Source: Cryptoclostridium sp964637365
GTDB taxonomy: Bacteria; Bacillota; Dehalobacteriia; UBA7702
DNA: 64,000 nt
Assembly: GCA_964637365.1 (NCBI GenBank)
Contig: CAZWWH010000001.1
Location: 124,001 to 188,000, forward strand
Reading direction: 5' to 3'
In this document: piece by piece, positions 18,046 through 26,481 of the stretch
Layout of the letters: the number at the start of each line of letters is the position of its first letter
Position numbering within the stretch: position 1 is the stretch's first letter
Translations under genes and position numbers: made by a program
The notes under the pieces: generated by a model
What the model saw: the letters and a program-made list of their open reading frames with translations, nothing else
Database searches by the model: none
Told to the model about the DNA's origin: nothing

Positions 18046-18172
18046 AAATATTTATTGCCGCAATAAATATTTCATCTATAAAAAATCGCAATAAAAATTG
18101 CTACTTCGGCACAAACTATTTTTGACAATTTTCATTGCCTATTCAGGAAAAACGACATTTTTATTGCGCAAT
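18046..18172. promoter_or_regulatory. GCAAT-type inverted repeats, probable sites of regulator 2
   Basis: A perfect dyad with 13-bp arms and a single central base (arms AAATATTTATTGC / GCAATAAATATTT, 18046-18072), GCAATAAAAATTGC at 18088-18101 and ATTGCGCAAT at 18163-18172 share the half-site GCAAT. They lie 85-230 bp upstream of the mttB4 sigma-54 promoter and just before regulator 2. The half-site differs by one base from the GCAAA of regulator 1's region, which suggests related but separate specificities. Confidence 0.6.
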
Positions 18173-18255
18173 ATTTCTTGCGGTATGCTTTTTGCATATA
18201 TCATATTAACAAAGAGGCACAAAGCATAAACCAAACCGAGAAAGGAGGAAACTCA

Positions 18256-19734
18256 TTGAGAAAAGTAATGAATGAATCGCTGCTGCTGGATATCATTGAG
18301 CATTTTCATGCCGCAGTCTACATTGTGGATAAAGACGGAAATATGGAATACCTAAACAGTGCAGCCAAACGCATGGACCGCCTTACCGATAATGTCATTG
18401 GCAAAAACTTATCGGAAATTTATTACAATACAGTTTTCCAGGAAGGCATGAACTCCCCCTGCTTAGACACCCTCAAAACAGGAAATGCCCACATTTACGA
18501 AAATTTAGAGTGGTATCTCAAAGACGGTACTACGGTCAACGCCATTACCAGCACTTATCCCATTATCAAGGAGGGAGAAATCCAGGGTGTATTTGCCCTG
18601 TCCGAAGATGTCAATCAATTAAAAAAGTTCCTGATAAAAAATGGTGCTTTCAAACAGAAATTGTCCTACCGTTTCCGCAATAAGACCATGAAAAACGGTA
18701 CTCAATATGTGTTCAACGATATCATTGGGGAAAGCGAATTGATGAAAAATACCATTATGATGGCTCGGCGGTTTGCCGCCAAAAAGCTGCCGGTAATGAT
18801 ATACGGCGAAACCGGTACCGGTAAAGAAATGTTCGCACAGAGCATCCATAATGCCAGCCCCTATGTGGCCGGGCCTTTTATTCCCATCAACTGCGCGGCC
18901 ATTCCCGAAAACCTGCTGGAAAGTATGCTTTTCGGCACTGTCAAAGGAGCCTTTACCGGCGCCCTGGACCATGCTGGACTTTTTGAAAAGGCCGAGGGCG
19001 GTTCCGTGTTTCTCGACGAAATCAACTCCATGCCCATGTTGCTCCAAGCAAAGATCCTCAGGGTTCTCCAAGAAAAGGAAGTGCAGCGCATTGGCGATAG
19101 TAAAACACGAAAAATCAACTGCCGCATCATTAGCGCTACCAATCAATTACCCACTGAAGCCATCCGCTCTAACAGCCTGCGTGAGGATTTATTTTACCGT
19201 TTATCCACCGGCATGGTCTGGATTCCTTCCTTGAAAGAACGCAGCGAAGATATCTCCCTTTTGGTAGATTATTTTATGGAAAAGGCCAATGCGGAATTGG
19301 ATACCACCATCCTCTCCATTTCACCAGAGCTGGACCATTTGTTCCATGCCTATGACTGGCCGGGTAATATCAGGGAACTGTCCAATGCCATAGAAAGCGC
19401 CATGAACATGACGCTGGATGGGGAAACCGTACTGGACCTGCGACATCTACCCACTTACTTAAAGCGGCACTTTAGCACGGAATTGATGGGAATGCCCAAT
19501 GCAGAGGAGGTCTTCTCCGTACGAAACGAGTCCATGGACAACCCTGCGCCCATGCTCCACCTTCATGGCAATATCAATGAAATGGTAGACGCTTACGAAA
19601 AAGAGCTGATTCAATTCGCTTTACGCGCTACTAGGGGCAACCTTTCCAAGGCTGGGGAAAAACTGGGAATCTCTCGCCAAAGCCTTTCTGTAAAACTGAA
19701 AAAGCATTGCATTGATGCAAAAACTTTTAAATAA
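18256..19734 (+). CDS. sigma-54-dependent activator (PAS, AAA+, Fis HTH), regulator 2
   Basis: This 492-residue paralogue of regulator 1 has the same order of domains: PAS (AAVYIVDKDGNMEYLNSAA), AAA+ with GETGTGKE, a GAFTGA loop and VFLDEIN, and a Fis-type HTH (LSKAGEKLGISRQSLSVKLKKHC). Both proteins share a PAS-region NSPCLD segment with one Cys, a possible sensing residue. The start is chosen as TTG at 18256 because AAAGGAGG ends 7 bases before it; the frame is open upstream to 18178 but without a ribosome site. It is divergent from mttB copy 4 and upstream of the MFS gene, which also has a sigma-54 promoter, so it is the best candidate activator for both. Confidence 0.92.
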   Translation: MRKVMNESLLLDIIEHFHAAVYIVDKDGNMEYLNSAAKRMDRLTDNVIGKNLSEIYYNTVFQEGMNSPCLDTLKTGNAHIYENLEWYLKDGTTVNAITSTYPIIKEGEIQGVFALSEDVNQLKKFLIKNGAFKQKLSYRFRNKTMKNGTQYVFNDIIGESELMKNTIMMARRFAAKKLPVMIYGETGTGKEMFAQSIHNASPYVAGPFIPINCAAIPENLLESMLFGTVKGAFTGALDHAGLFEKAEGGSVFLDEINSMPMLLQAKILRVLQEKEVQRIGDSKTRKINCRIISATNQLPTEAIRSNSLREDLFYRLSTGMVWIPSLKERSEDISLLVDYFMEKANAELDTTILSISPELDHLFHAYDWPGNIRELSNAIESAMNMTLDGETVLDLRHLPTYLKRHFSTELMGMPNAEEVFSVRNESMDNPAPMLHLHGNINEMVDAYEKELIQFALRATRGNLSKAGEKLGISRQSLSVKLKKHCIDAKTFK

Positions 19735-19813
19735 TAAAGAATCAACGGCTATAGGCCCCAAATCATCAGTATTCGATCCTCTCATTCAAATATTTTTATC
19801 ACATGATAGTTTT

Positions 19814-19829
19814 TGGCATAAAATTTGCA
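19814..19829 (+). promoter_or_regulatory. sigma-54 promoter (-24/-12) for the MFS transporter
   Basis: TGGCATAAAATTTGCA matches the -24 GG and -12 GC elements with correct 16-base length. The expected start near 19842 leaves a leader of about 180 bases before the MFS start codon. Confidence 0.75.
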
Positions 19830-19845
19830 ATATTATATTGACAAA

Positions 19846-19880
19846 TGTCGTGAACAATAAAAAAATCGTCTGTCGTGAAC
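19846..19880. promoter_or_regulatory. two direct copies of TGTCGTGAAC in the MFS leader
   Basis: TGTCGTGAAC occurs at 19846-19855 and 19871-19880, a 25-bp period, just after the expected sigma-54 start site. The same ten bases lie at the mttB3 promoter (14586-14595). A repressor operator or a shared leader element is possible. Confidence 0.45.
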
Positions 19881-20021
19881 CATGCAATTATTCCAAATTC
19901 GTTTTATCATCTTTTCAAAACGACTCAGAAAACGGGAATCAATGAAACATTTTCATACAACTGAATAATGAATTTTCATCTTAATTTGGACTTCTTAATA
20001 AAGAATTAGGAGGCATATTTT

Positions 20022-21281
20022 ATGAGTAAAAAAGGATTAAACCGCTGGTTTGTTTTATTCATCTTATCTCTGGCCTGCGGGCTGATTTATCAACTGCCCT
20101 ACCTTCGTTATAGCTATTATGATTCCATGATCGTTGCCTTTAACGTCACCAATACCCAGTTGGGGACTTTCATGACTGCCTTTGGTCTTGGTTCTCTCGT
20201 ATGCTATCTCATCGGCGGCGTACTGGCCATGAAGTTTTCCGATAAAGCCTTGCTTCCCTTAGGACAAATTCTCACAGGGGCTGCGGGACTCTGGTTTGCA
20301 ACCTTTCCTTCTTACGGCATCTGCCTGTTCATCAGTTTCTTCTGGGCCTTTTCCACTTCTCTGATTTTCTGGCCCGCAGTTATCAATTTTGTCCGCGGCA
20401 TGGGCGACTCCAAAGAACAAGGACGTCTATATGGTCTTTTTGAAGGGCTCCGCGGCATCACCGCCACCATCATTGGTCTCGGCATTGTAGCGCTTTTCAA
20501 CGGCGCCTTAAGTGAAACCGCGGGACTCCGCACCGTAATCCTGGCCTATGCCATCATCAATATCGTTCTTGGGATTATCACCTTCTTTGTAGTACCCAAC
20601 AACAAAGAGGAAAAGAAAGCACTCAGTGCTGCCAGTGGCGAACAACTATCTCTTGGAGCGGGGTTTATGAAAGCCCTGAAGCTCCCCATTACCTGGATTG
20701 CTTCGGGCATCGTGTTCTGCACCATGATGGTATTTGACTGTCTCGGTTATACCACGCCTTATCTCACCGGCGTGATGGGCGCCACCGTTGTATTTGCCGC
20801 CACCTTCGGCACCATCCGCACCTGGGGGCTTCAAATTGTCGGCGGTACCTGCGGCGGTATCATTGCCGATAAAATCGGTTCCTCTGCCAAAACCCTGATC
20901 GGCGCTTTCGTCGTCATCGGCATAGGATTTGCCGCTTTGGCCTTGCTTCCTGCCGGCTCCTTCTGGGTTGCCACTATTTTGATCCTGGTGTTTGGTATCG
21001 CGATTTACGTCAACCGCGGCGTTTACTTCGCGGTTCTGGACGAAGCCAAAGTCCCTGCCAGCATCAACGCTGCTGTGGTCGGCATCGTATCCGCCATTGG
21101 CTTTACCCCTGATGCTTTCATTTACACTGTCATCGGCTATTGGCTTGACAAATATCCCGGCGCCACCGGATATCAAATCACCTTTTGGTGCGGCACCATC
21201 TGCGCTGCAGTCGGGGTAATTCTCTCCATTATCGCAGTAAAAGTAATTAAAAACAACAAATCCAAAGTTACATCCGAGTAA
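20022..21281 (+). CDS. MFS transporter
   Basis: This 419-residue major facilitator protein has about 12 transmembrane helices in two halves, separated by a basic loop (NNKEEKKA) near residue 200. TAFGLGSLVCYLIGGVLAMKFSDK near residue 50-70 is the loop 2-3 region of MFS proteins, and GLFEGLRGI lies in the fourth-fifth helix area. TTAGGAGG precedes ATG. It is downstream of regulator 2 and has its own sigma-54 promoter, so it is probably part of the methylated-amine regulon, importing a substrate or exporting a product. No substrate motif is recognised. Confidence 0.9.
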   Translation: MSKKGLNRWFVLFILSLACGLIYQLPYLRYSYYDSMIVAFNVTNTQLGTFMTAFGLGSLVCYLIGGVLAMKFSDKALLPLGQILTGAAGLWFATFPSYGICLFISFFWAFSTSLIFWPAVINFVRGMGDSKEQGRLYGLFEGLRGITATIIGLGIVALFNGALSETAGLRTVILAYAIINIVLGIITFFVVPNNKEEKKALSAASGEQLSLGAGFMKALKLPITWIASGIVFCTMMVFDCLGYTTPYLTGVMGATVVFAATFGTIRTWGLQIVGGTCGGIIADKIGSSAKTLIGAFVVIGIGFAALALLPAGSFWVATILILVFGIAIYVNRGVYFAVLDEAKVPASINAAVVGIVSAIGFTPDAFIYTVIGYWLDKYPGATGYQITFWCGTICAAVGVILSIIAVKVIKNNKSKVTSE

Positions 21282-21365
21282 CACTCATCGAAGCGACATT
21301 TTCTTTGCCCAAAAATCTGTTTCTACTTAGCAAAAAAATAACAACCTTCCCATATGTTCTCTTCA

Positions 21366-21403
21366 AAAAAAAGCCATTGGAATTTTCTCCAATGGCTTTT
21401 TCT
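21366..21403. terminator. bidirectional terminator between MFS and DUF5131 genes
   Basis: AAAAGCCATTGGA and TCCAATGGCTTTTT form a stem with A-tract and T-tract on either side, serving both convergent genes. Confidence 0.85.
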
Positions 21404-21404
21404 T

Positions 21405-22136
21405 CTATGGTATTTGCTTTTCTTTCGTATGGTAATCAATATTCGCTTTTCGGGCCTGGGAACAAAGGTCTTTCACTCCTAAAGTATACTGTTTGCCGTC
21501 TTTGATAAAATGGGTACCGCATTGGCGAAATTCAAAGGAAACCCCGTGGGCCATACATTGTTCTCGAATACCCAGCACCCAATCGTAATGAAGGGGCCGG
21601 GCAAATCGGTCCGACTCTCCTCCCACTACCACAAGGTCGATGCCATCCAGAAACGATTCCAGATTCACGGCGCCAATCAAGGGCTGGCAGATAATATTTC
21701 TATGTTTGATAGGCAAGGAGGAAAAAATGGAAAGCCGTTCCACGGCTTTGGCCTGATTTTCCACAGTGCAGCCCACGGTCACATTATCGTAGCCATCCCC
21801 CCAGTCCTTGGGAACGCAGTCCATAAAACGATGAATGCGCTTGGTTAGGAAAAGGAAATCTAAATCGGGGCGTTGTTTCATCATGGCCCAACAGTCATCG
21901 CGCCAGGGATCTGCCTCATCCAACAAAAAATCCGAAGAAAAACAAAGATAGACCCGCTGATGGGGCTTCATTTTATATTGGCCGTTTTTCAATTTTACAA
22001 TAGGAGCGTCAAACTGAGGGGTTTTTACAATTTGGGAGGTATCAATCTTGCGCTTAGCGTCGCCTTTGTGAATGTAACAAAACTTGCATCCCTCACTGAA
22101 ACGGCGGCAGCCCCGCCAAGGATTCCACATTGCCAT
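21405..22136 (-). CDS. DUF5131 family protein (phage Gp37/Gp68-like)
   Basis: This 243-residue protein matches the DUF5131 family, first known from phage gp37/gp68. The N-terminus carries the family pattern MWNPWRGC followed by a second cysteine cluster, GCKFCY (CxxC, radical-SAM-like spacing CxxxxxxCxxC). Later segments DFLFLTKRIHRF and VVVGGESDRFARPLHYDWV are also family-typical. The cysteines may bind an iron-sulfur cluster, but no reaction is known. It is a single gene convergent with the MFS gene, and GGTGG lies upstream of the ATG. No phage genes are near, so this is probably a resident copy. Confidence 0.85.
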   Translation of the reverse strand: MAMWNPWRGCRRFSEGCKFCYIHKGDAKRKIDTSQIVKTPQFDAPIVKLKNGQYKMKPHQRVYLCFSSDFLLDEADPWRDDCWAMMKQRPDLDFLFLTKRIHRFMDCVPKDWGDGYDNVTVGCTVENQAKAVERLSIFSSLPIKHRNIICQPLIGAVNLESFLDGIDLVVVGGESDRFARPLHYDWVLGIREQCMAHGVSFEFRQCGTHFIKDGKQYTLGVKDLCSQARKANIDYHTKEKQIP

Positions 22137-22329
22137 AAATATTCCACCCTTCCGCTAGATACCATTATAACAATCATCATAGGAAATAGATACCCATCTC
22201 AAACAAATTCGGTTTAATTCCTCAGGCGTCCATGACAGAAACAGCCGGAGATGGTATAATAAAAGAAACGCAGCGTTGTTTCCATATATATATATTTGAA
22301 ATCAAAGGTGCTGCTATCGATATCTTTAT

Positions 22330-22357
22330 TTGAGTTTTTATATCAACGCGGTATAAA
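22330..22357 (+). promoter_or_regulatory. sigma-A-type promoter for the Vat-like acetyltransferase
   Basis: TTGAGT (22330-22335) and TATAAA (22352-22357) are separated by 16 bp. The leader to the acetyltransferase ATG would be about 75 bases. The rest of the 22137-22438 gap holds no gene I can see. Confidence 0.55.
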
Positions 22358-22373
22358 AGAGAGGTGGTATACT

Positions 22374-22394
22374 GTGAAGCTCTGCATTGTTTAG
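22374..22394 (+). other. possible six-codon leader peptide before the acetyltransferase
   Basis: AGAGGTGG is followed by GTG AAG CTC TGC ATT GTT TAG (Val/Met-Lys-Leu-Cys-Ile-Val). Its end overlaps the left arm of a 7-bp inverted repeat (ATTGTTT 22386-22392 / AAACAAT 22410-22416). Antibiotic-resistance genes often use such leaders for drug-induced expression; here it is only suggestive. Confidence 0.35.
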
Positions 22395-22438
22395 CCGAAA
22401 TAGTCTGTGAAACAATACGAAAATATAGGAGGCTTTTC

Positions 22439-23083
22439 ATGGCTATTTCGGGAATAAAAATTTATCCCCGCACAGAAGATAAAGAAACGATTTACTTAAA
22501 AAATGTTATCACAAACCCCAACATAATCGTTGGCGACTACACCATGTACAATGACTTTGTCAATGACCCAACCTTGTTTGAAAAAAACAATGTATTGTAC
22601 CATTATCCAGTCAACAATGATAAACTTGTTATCGGTAAGTTTTGCTCCATTGCTTGCGGCACCCGTTTTCTCTTTAACAGCGCCAATCACGCATTATCTT
22701 CATTATCTACTTATCCATTTCCCATATTTTTTGAGGAATGGGGATTGAACGGAAAGGATGTAACCACGGCCTGGGATCATCAAGGAGACATTATCATAGG
22801 AAATGACGTATGGATCGGTTATGAAGCCGTGATTATGGCCGGGGTGACGATTGGAGACGGCGCAGTAATCGGCGCCAGGGCATTGGTGACAAAGGACGTC
22901 CCTCCATACACCATTGTTGGTGGAATACCCGCTAAGCCCATACGAAAGCGCTTTTCGAAACAAACCATTTCCAAACTGACGAAAATAAAGTGGTGGGATT
23001 GGTCCCCCCAGAAAATTACCCAAAACATTGATGCCATTCAAGCTGGCGACCTTGAAGCACTCTTGCGGCAGGTAAATATGTAG
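22439..23083 (+). CDS. Vat/CatB-type xenobiotic O-acetyltransferase
   Basis: This 214-residue left-handed beta-helix (hexapeptide repeat) acetyltransferase is of the xenobiotic acetyltransferase class. Established members use acetyl-CoA to acetylate streptogramin A (Vat) or chloramphenicol (CatB). Family marks are VLYHYPVNNDKLVIGKFCSI, SANHALSSLSTYPF (with the catalytic His of the family), GDIIIGNDVWIGYEAVIM and the coenzyme A-side GGIPAKPIRKRF. The ATG at 22439 is preceded by ATAGGAGG at proper spacing; an upstream in-frame extension lacks one. It is a single gene. Whether it confers resistance or acts on a cell metabolite cannot be told. Confidence 0.88.
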   Translation: MAISGIKIYPRTEDKETIYLKNVITNPNIIVGDYTMYNDFVNDPTLFEKNNVLYHYPVNNDKLVIGKFCSIACGTRFLFNSANHALSSLSTYPFPIFFEEWGLNGKDVTTAWDHQGDIIIGNDVWIGYEAVIMAGVTIGDGAVIGARALVTKDVPPYTIVGGIPAKPIRKRFSKQTISKLTKIKWWDWSPQKITQNIDAIQAGDLEALLRQVNM

Positions 23084-23153
23084 TATGACGCTTTTGCTCC
23101 CCCCCTTCTGAGGCGAAAGAGCCCATTTTATTTTAGGACAACATCATCTTTTT

Positions 23154-23217
23154 GCCGCCCGCAGGAGAATTTGTTCATTCCAAGTGATAGATTCACTTGC
23201 GGGTGGCTCTCTTTTAT
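23154..23217 (+). terminator. structured element, probable terminator of the acetyltransferase gene
   Basis: GCCGCCCGCA (23154-23163) pairs with TGCGGGTGGC (23198-23207) around an inner AAGTGA/TCACTT hairpin, followed by TCTCTTTT. Confidence 0.5.
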
Positions 23218-23251
23218 GCCTGTTCAAAACGGTTCATGGAAAAAATAAAGT

Positions 23252-23275
23252 GCGGCGGAACATTATGTCCGCCGC
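23252..23275 (-). terminator. terminator-like hairpin, minus strand
   Basis: GCGGCGGA and TCCGCCGC form a perfect 8-bp stem, followed on the minus strand by ACTTTATTTTTT. It would end a transcript coming from the cobalamin riboswitch that had passed the first terminator. Confidence 0.65.
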
Positions 23276-23444
23276 AAAAGCAATCGATATAAAAATTAAA
23301 ATATAAGGAGAATTTAGAATCCATATCATAAGTGCACAAATCGCACGAATTTAAGAAAGAAGGGGCAAATGCGTAACTTAGGCGAGATAGGCGATTGCCC
23401 AACAAAGAAAAAAATAAGGAGTTTGTGTTAAGATTGGCAACTAA

Positions 23445-23476
23445 ATAAAAAAGCCTTGCTTCCGAAGAACCAAGGC
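23445..23476 (-). terminator. terminator directly behind the cobalamin riboswitch
   Basis: On the minus strand, GCCTTG and CAAGGC pair, followed by TTTTTTATTT. It lies 50-80 bases after the aptamer and is probably its expression platform. Confidence 0.7.
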
Positions 23477-23526
23477 GATTTTGAGAAATTAAAAATCGCA
23501 AACTTCTTACGCGGAAGTTTCCAAAT

Positions 23527-23690
23527 CATCAATGAGGTTTCAGTATCCTGACTTACCTTCAACGTCTTCCTGCGCCTTCCCGGTTTCCCAGTGGCAAAAT
23601 GCAGTAGACTCAGAGCTTACAGTGGCGCGACCGTCCGGGATTTAAACCCGATTCCTTCATACCTCAATGTAATGTGCTATTCACTTTTGT
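23527..23690 (-). ncRNA. cobalamin riboswitch, apparently orphan
   Basis: Read on the minus strand, the segment has the core of the cobalamin aptamer: GGACGGTCGCGCCACTGTAA, then GCCACTGGG, then GGGAAGGCGCAGGAAGAC and GTCAGGATAC. Closing P1 pairs are TGAGGT with ACCTCA. A downstream hairpin (AAACTT/AAGTTT) has a CGCG loop that could kiss the CGCG in the aptamer loop. It would be transcribed leftwards, but no gene follows on that strand before the 3' end of the acetyltransferase gene (opposite strand). The gene it once controlled is either lost or replaced by a short RNA. The remaining sequence of 23084-23783 shows only the hairpins listed here. Confidence 0.88.
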
Positions 23691-23783
23691 TGAAGTAATC
23701 ATAACACATCGAATTGGAAAAATCAAGTACTTTTTTTAAAATCTTGGCATTCCGGTGATTCCAATTTGTTATCACCAAAACCC

Positions 23784-25211
23784 TCAATTTTGCGATATCA
23801 ATGCCCCAAGAATCCCCAGAAATAGATCCATGGTAGGCTTTAAGGTGTCCACATGCAGGGTTTCACGGACACTATGGGCGTCAGTAATGGTTGGCCCTAA
23901 GGAAATAATGTCGAGACCGGGATTTTTTTCGGCAAAATAACCGCACTCCAAACCAGCGTGGATCAATTCCACACGGATTTCTCTGCCACTCTGACGGAAG
24001 TAAACCTCTTTGGCAATATCCAAAATGGGGCTGGGCAACTTCGGTGGCCAAGAGGGATTTTCCGAGTCCACTATGGAAACCCAACCGCAATCCGCGGCCA
24101 ACTCCGCTGTTCTTTCTGCCAGACCATGCATGGCCTTACTTTCACTGGCACGATATAAGACCTCCAGAGTTACACCGTTTTCATCGGTGGAGATTACGCC
24201 GAGATTATCGGAAAGCTCCACCAATCCCTCGATTTCCTGGGACATGGAAGCCACACCTTGAGGACACTGACCCAAAAATGAGGCGATGTTGGCGCTATCC
24301 TCTATGGAAAAACCCTGAGTATACTCTTTCATTTCTTTGCAAAGGAAGTAAAAATCCTTTTCCGTATCGGCAAATTCCTGTTCAAAATCGGTCACTGCGT
24401 TTTGAAAGCATTGGGCAAATTGTTCCTTCTGCGAAACCTCCACTACAAGCTTCACCGTAGCGTCGGGACAAATGACGTTATGCGCCCGTCCGCCTTGGAT
24501 GGCAACCAAAGAAAAACCGATCTTTTCATGAATCAGTTGATATAGGAAACGTCCCACTATCGCAATTGCATTGGGGCGGTGCTCCACAATTTCCACCCCG
24601 GAGTGGCCGCCCCTGAGGCCCCTCAAGGTAATTTCATAGCCCGCTCCCTCCATGGGATGAAGCTCACATTGCTTTTTATAGATCACTGTCAAACTCCCTG
24701 CGCAGCTAACGCACACAGAGCCTTCTTCCTCCCAATCAATGTTAATAAGGTAATCGCCTTGGGTATATTGCTCCGCCAGCCCCAACGCACCGCTCATACC
24801 GCTTTCCTCATCGGCAGTAAAAATTACCCGCAAAGGTCCGTGAGGTGCATCGCTGTCCAAGAGCGCCAAAATCATGGCAACGCCGATGCCGTCATCAGCG
24901 CCAAGGCTGCTGTTTTGGGCTCTTAATGTTTTTCCGTCATTCACCGTGACAATAGGGCTGGTAAGGGGGTCGTAAGCAGGGTCCTCACTGACGCATACCA
25001 TATCGGAATGGGCCTGAACAATGCCAAACGGCGCTGTTTCACAGCCAGGCGTAGCGGGCACCTCAATGATAACATTATTGGCGGCATCTCGAAAGGAACG
25101 ATATCCCAATGCCTCTCCCCGTTTGGCCAAATATTCGGCCACGGCTTTTTCATGCTTTGATTTTCTGGGAATGAGGTTTAAGGCAGCAAATTCCTTTAAG
25201 ATTTTTTCCAT
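23784..25211 (-). CDS. pepD: aminoacyl-histidine dipeptidase (PepD, M20C)
   Basis: This 475-residue metallopeptidase of family M20C (Xaa-His dipeptidase, carnosinase-type) is cytoplasmic. Zinc-site motifs are visible: VQAHSDMVC near residue 78, SLGADDGIGVAMIL near 115 and FTADEESGMSGALGL near 145 (catalytic Glu). A C-terminal GLECGYF segment and HSVRETLH near the end carry the last metal ligand. The ATG at 25211 has GAGAGGA upstream and is chosen over an in-frame TTG 15 bases earlier. It is a single gene, with no transporter or peptidase partner beside it. Confidence 0.93.
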   Translation of the reverse strand: MEKILKEFAALNLIPRKSKHEKAVAEYLAKRGEALGYRSFRDAANNVIIEVPATPGCETAPFGIVQAHSDMVCVSEDPAYDPLTSPIVTVNDGKTLRAQNSSLGADDGIGVAMILALLDSDAPHGPLRVIFTADEESGMSGALGLAEQYTQGDYLINIDWEEEGSVCVSCAGSLTVIYKKQCELHPMEGAGYEITLRGLRGGHSGVEIVEHRPNAIAIVGRFLYQLIHEKIGFSLVAIQGGRAHNVICPDATVKLVVEVSQKEQFAQCFQNAVTDFEQEFADTEKDFYFLCKEMKEYTQGFSIEDSANIASFLGQCPQGVASMSQEIEGLVELSDNLGVISTDENGVTLEVLYRASESKAMHGLAERTAELAADCGWVSIVDSENPSWPPKLPSPILDIAKEVYFRQSGREIRVELIHAGLECGYFAEKNPGLDIISLGPTITDAHSVRETLHVDTLKPTMDLFLGILGALISQN

Positions 25212-25294
25212 GATATGTCCTCTCAATGTAATTCAATATTTATTGTAAAAATGAAAGTCCGATGAAAAGCCTTAAAATCAGAAAAACCTTGGAC

Positions 25295-25395
25295 AACGAC
25301 TACTAACTGCCAATTTATTGGCAAAGCAAGTCGTCGCAGCTCGGGCCAGACTTTATCGACAGACCCACCAAAGCCACGATGACTCGTGGCTTTGG
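25295..25395 (-). repeat. structured intergenic element with strong hairpins
   Basis: ACGACT...AGTCGT pair around CCAAT/ATTGG, then a CAGACTTTATCGACAGAC segment, then CCAAAGCCACG (25368-25378) with CGTGGCTTTGG (25385-25395). It lies downstream of the DUF4097 operon and upstream of pepD, both on the minus strand. This arrangement resembles dispersed intergenic repeats of gut Clostridia, but I saw no second copy in the window. Confidence 0.5.
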
Positions 25396-25440
25396 CCTAT
25401 TTAACGATATAATATGTTATTTTAACACATTTATTTGATG

Positions 25441-26481
25441 TTATTCAACCGCAGATTGACTGAAGTTCAATCCAATAGAACCGCTTTCACATTCTACCTC
25501 CATTTGGTCCGCGGTATTGTTTTTGGAATGCATGGTTCCTTCAATTTTTTTACCATCAATGGAAATATCTCCATATTCTGCTTTCAATAGATAACCGTAT
25601 TCCGCTTCGGCTCCAGTAAGATTTAACGTAATATTACCGTACCCCGCATCAATTTCTGTTTTGCCCCGTAAATCACCACTGATGTCGGCATCGCCGCTTT
25701 CCAAGGAAAGATCCAGACCCTTGGAAGACACCTTCTTCATGGTCAAGCTACCATATTCCACGTCGCATTCCAAAGTAGCCAGTTGAGCATTGTCAAAGGT
25801 CACTTCACCGCTTTCGGCGTCCAAAATCCAATGATCGGTTCCTTGACATTCCGTGATTTGTACATTGCCGTATTCTGCGGACATGGTGCTCTTACCCAAA
25901 CTACATTTTTTCAACACAAGATTACTGCTTTCGGCAGCGATTTCAGCATTTTCCGCTTTCACATTTTCCAAAGTCAACGCATCACCGTATTCGTTATTCA
26001 ACACCAAATGATCTGTCGCGAGATCCTTTACCAAAATCTCACCTTCTGCAATGATATTTACCGAAGAAAATTTTGCATCATTGGGAACTGTTACCGTAAT
26101 TTTCGCCGAATCATCAATGCCCTCCCCAAACATCATAATGCCATGATAGGAAAATTTATAATGTAGGAATAAAGTACCGTCCTTCACTTCATAAGAGGGC
26201 TGGCGGTCTTTCAGAAAGTTGGAGCATTGAATGGAATAGCTATCCCCTGGGATAACTTCAACGCTGCCTAGCTCTGTTGTAATATCAATTGCGGAAAACG
26301 CTTCGATCTCCGTTTTATCCATAGTTACAAGGTCTTCTGCTTTATATTCCGTGATTTTTTGGTTCTCGCTCCAATAAAGGTTCGGAAAACCTCCGGAAAT
26401 AAATCCCACAGCAGCGATACCGCCGCCGACCACAACAAGTACGATACCGACAATCAAAAGAATCTTTACCGGTTTTTTCAT
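25441..26481 (-). CDS. DUF4097 family adhesin-like beta-helix membrane protein
   Basis: This 346-residue protein has an N-terminal membrane segment (residues 7-30, ILLIVGIVLVVVGGGIAAVGF) and a long extracellular part. The outer part is made of repeated short beta-strands rich in Glu/Gly/Asp/Leu (LESGDADISG, AEYGNVQITE, VEYGSLTMKK, AEYGDISIDG), the pattern of the DUF4097 family. The protein is the last in the PadR-DUF1700-small protein set, with its start codon overlapping the stop of the 40-residue gene. Such operons are common in Bacillota and are thought to act in envelope homeostasis; a direct function is unknown. Confidence 0.85.
   Translation of the reverse strand: MKKPVKILLIVGIVLVVVGGGIAAVGFISGGFPNLYWSENQKITEYKAEDLVTMDKTEIEAFSAIDITTELGSVEVIPGDSYSIQCSNFLKDRQPSYEVKDGTLFLHYKFSYHGIMMFGEGIDDSAKITVTVPNDAKFSSVNIIAEGEILVKDLATDHLVLNNEYGDALTLENVKAENAEIAAESSNLVLKKCSLGKSTMSAEYGNVQITECQGTDHWILDAESGEVTFDNAQLATLECDVEYGSLTMKKVSSKGLDLSLESGDADISGDLRGKTEIDAGYGNITLNLTGAEAEYGYLLKAEYGDISIDGKKIEGTMHSKNNTADQMEVECESGSIGLNFSQSAVE

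Noticed and set aside
18178..18255. Longer N-terminus for regulator 2
   Set aside because: The added residues have no match in regulator 1, and a strong AAAGGAGG stands before the TTG at 18256; the upstream part lies in the enhancer region.
23214..23501. 95-residue frame on the minus strand downstream of the cobalamin riboswitch
   Set aside because: No ribosome site, unusual composition, and it runs through two terminator hairpins; it is not a credible target gene.
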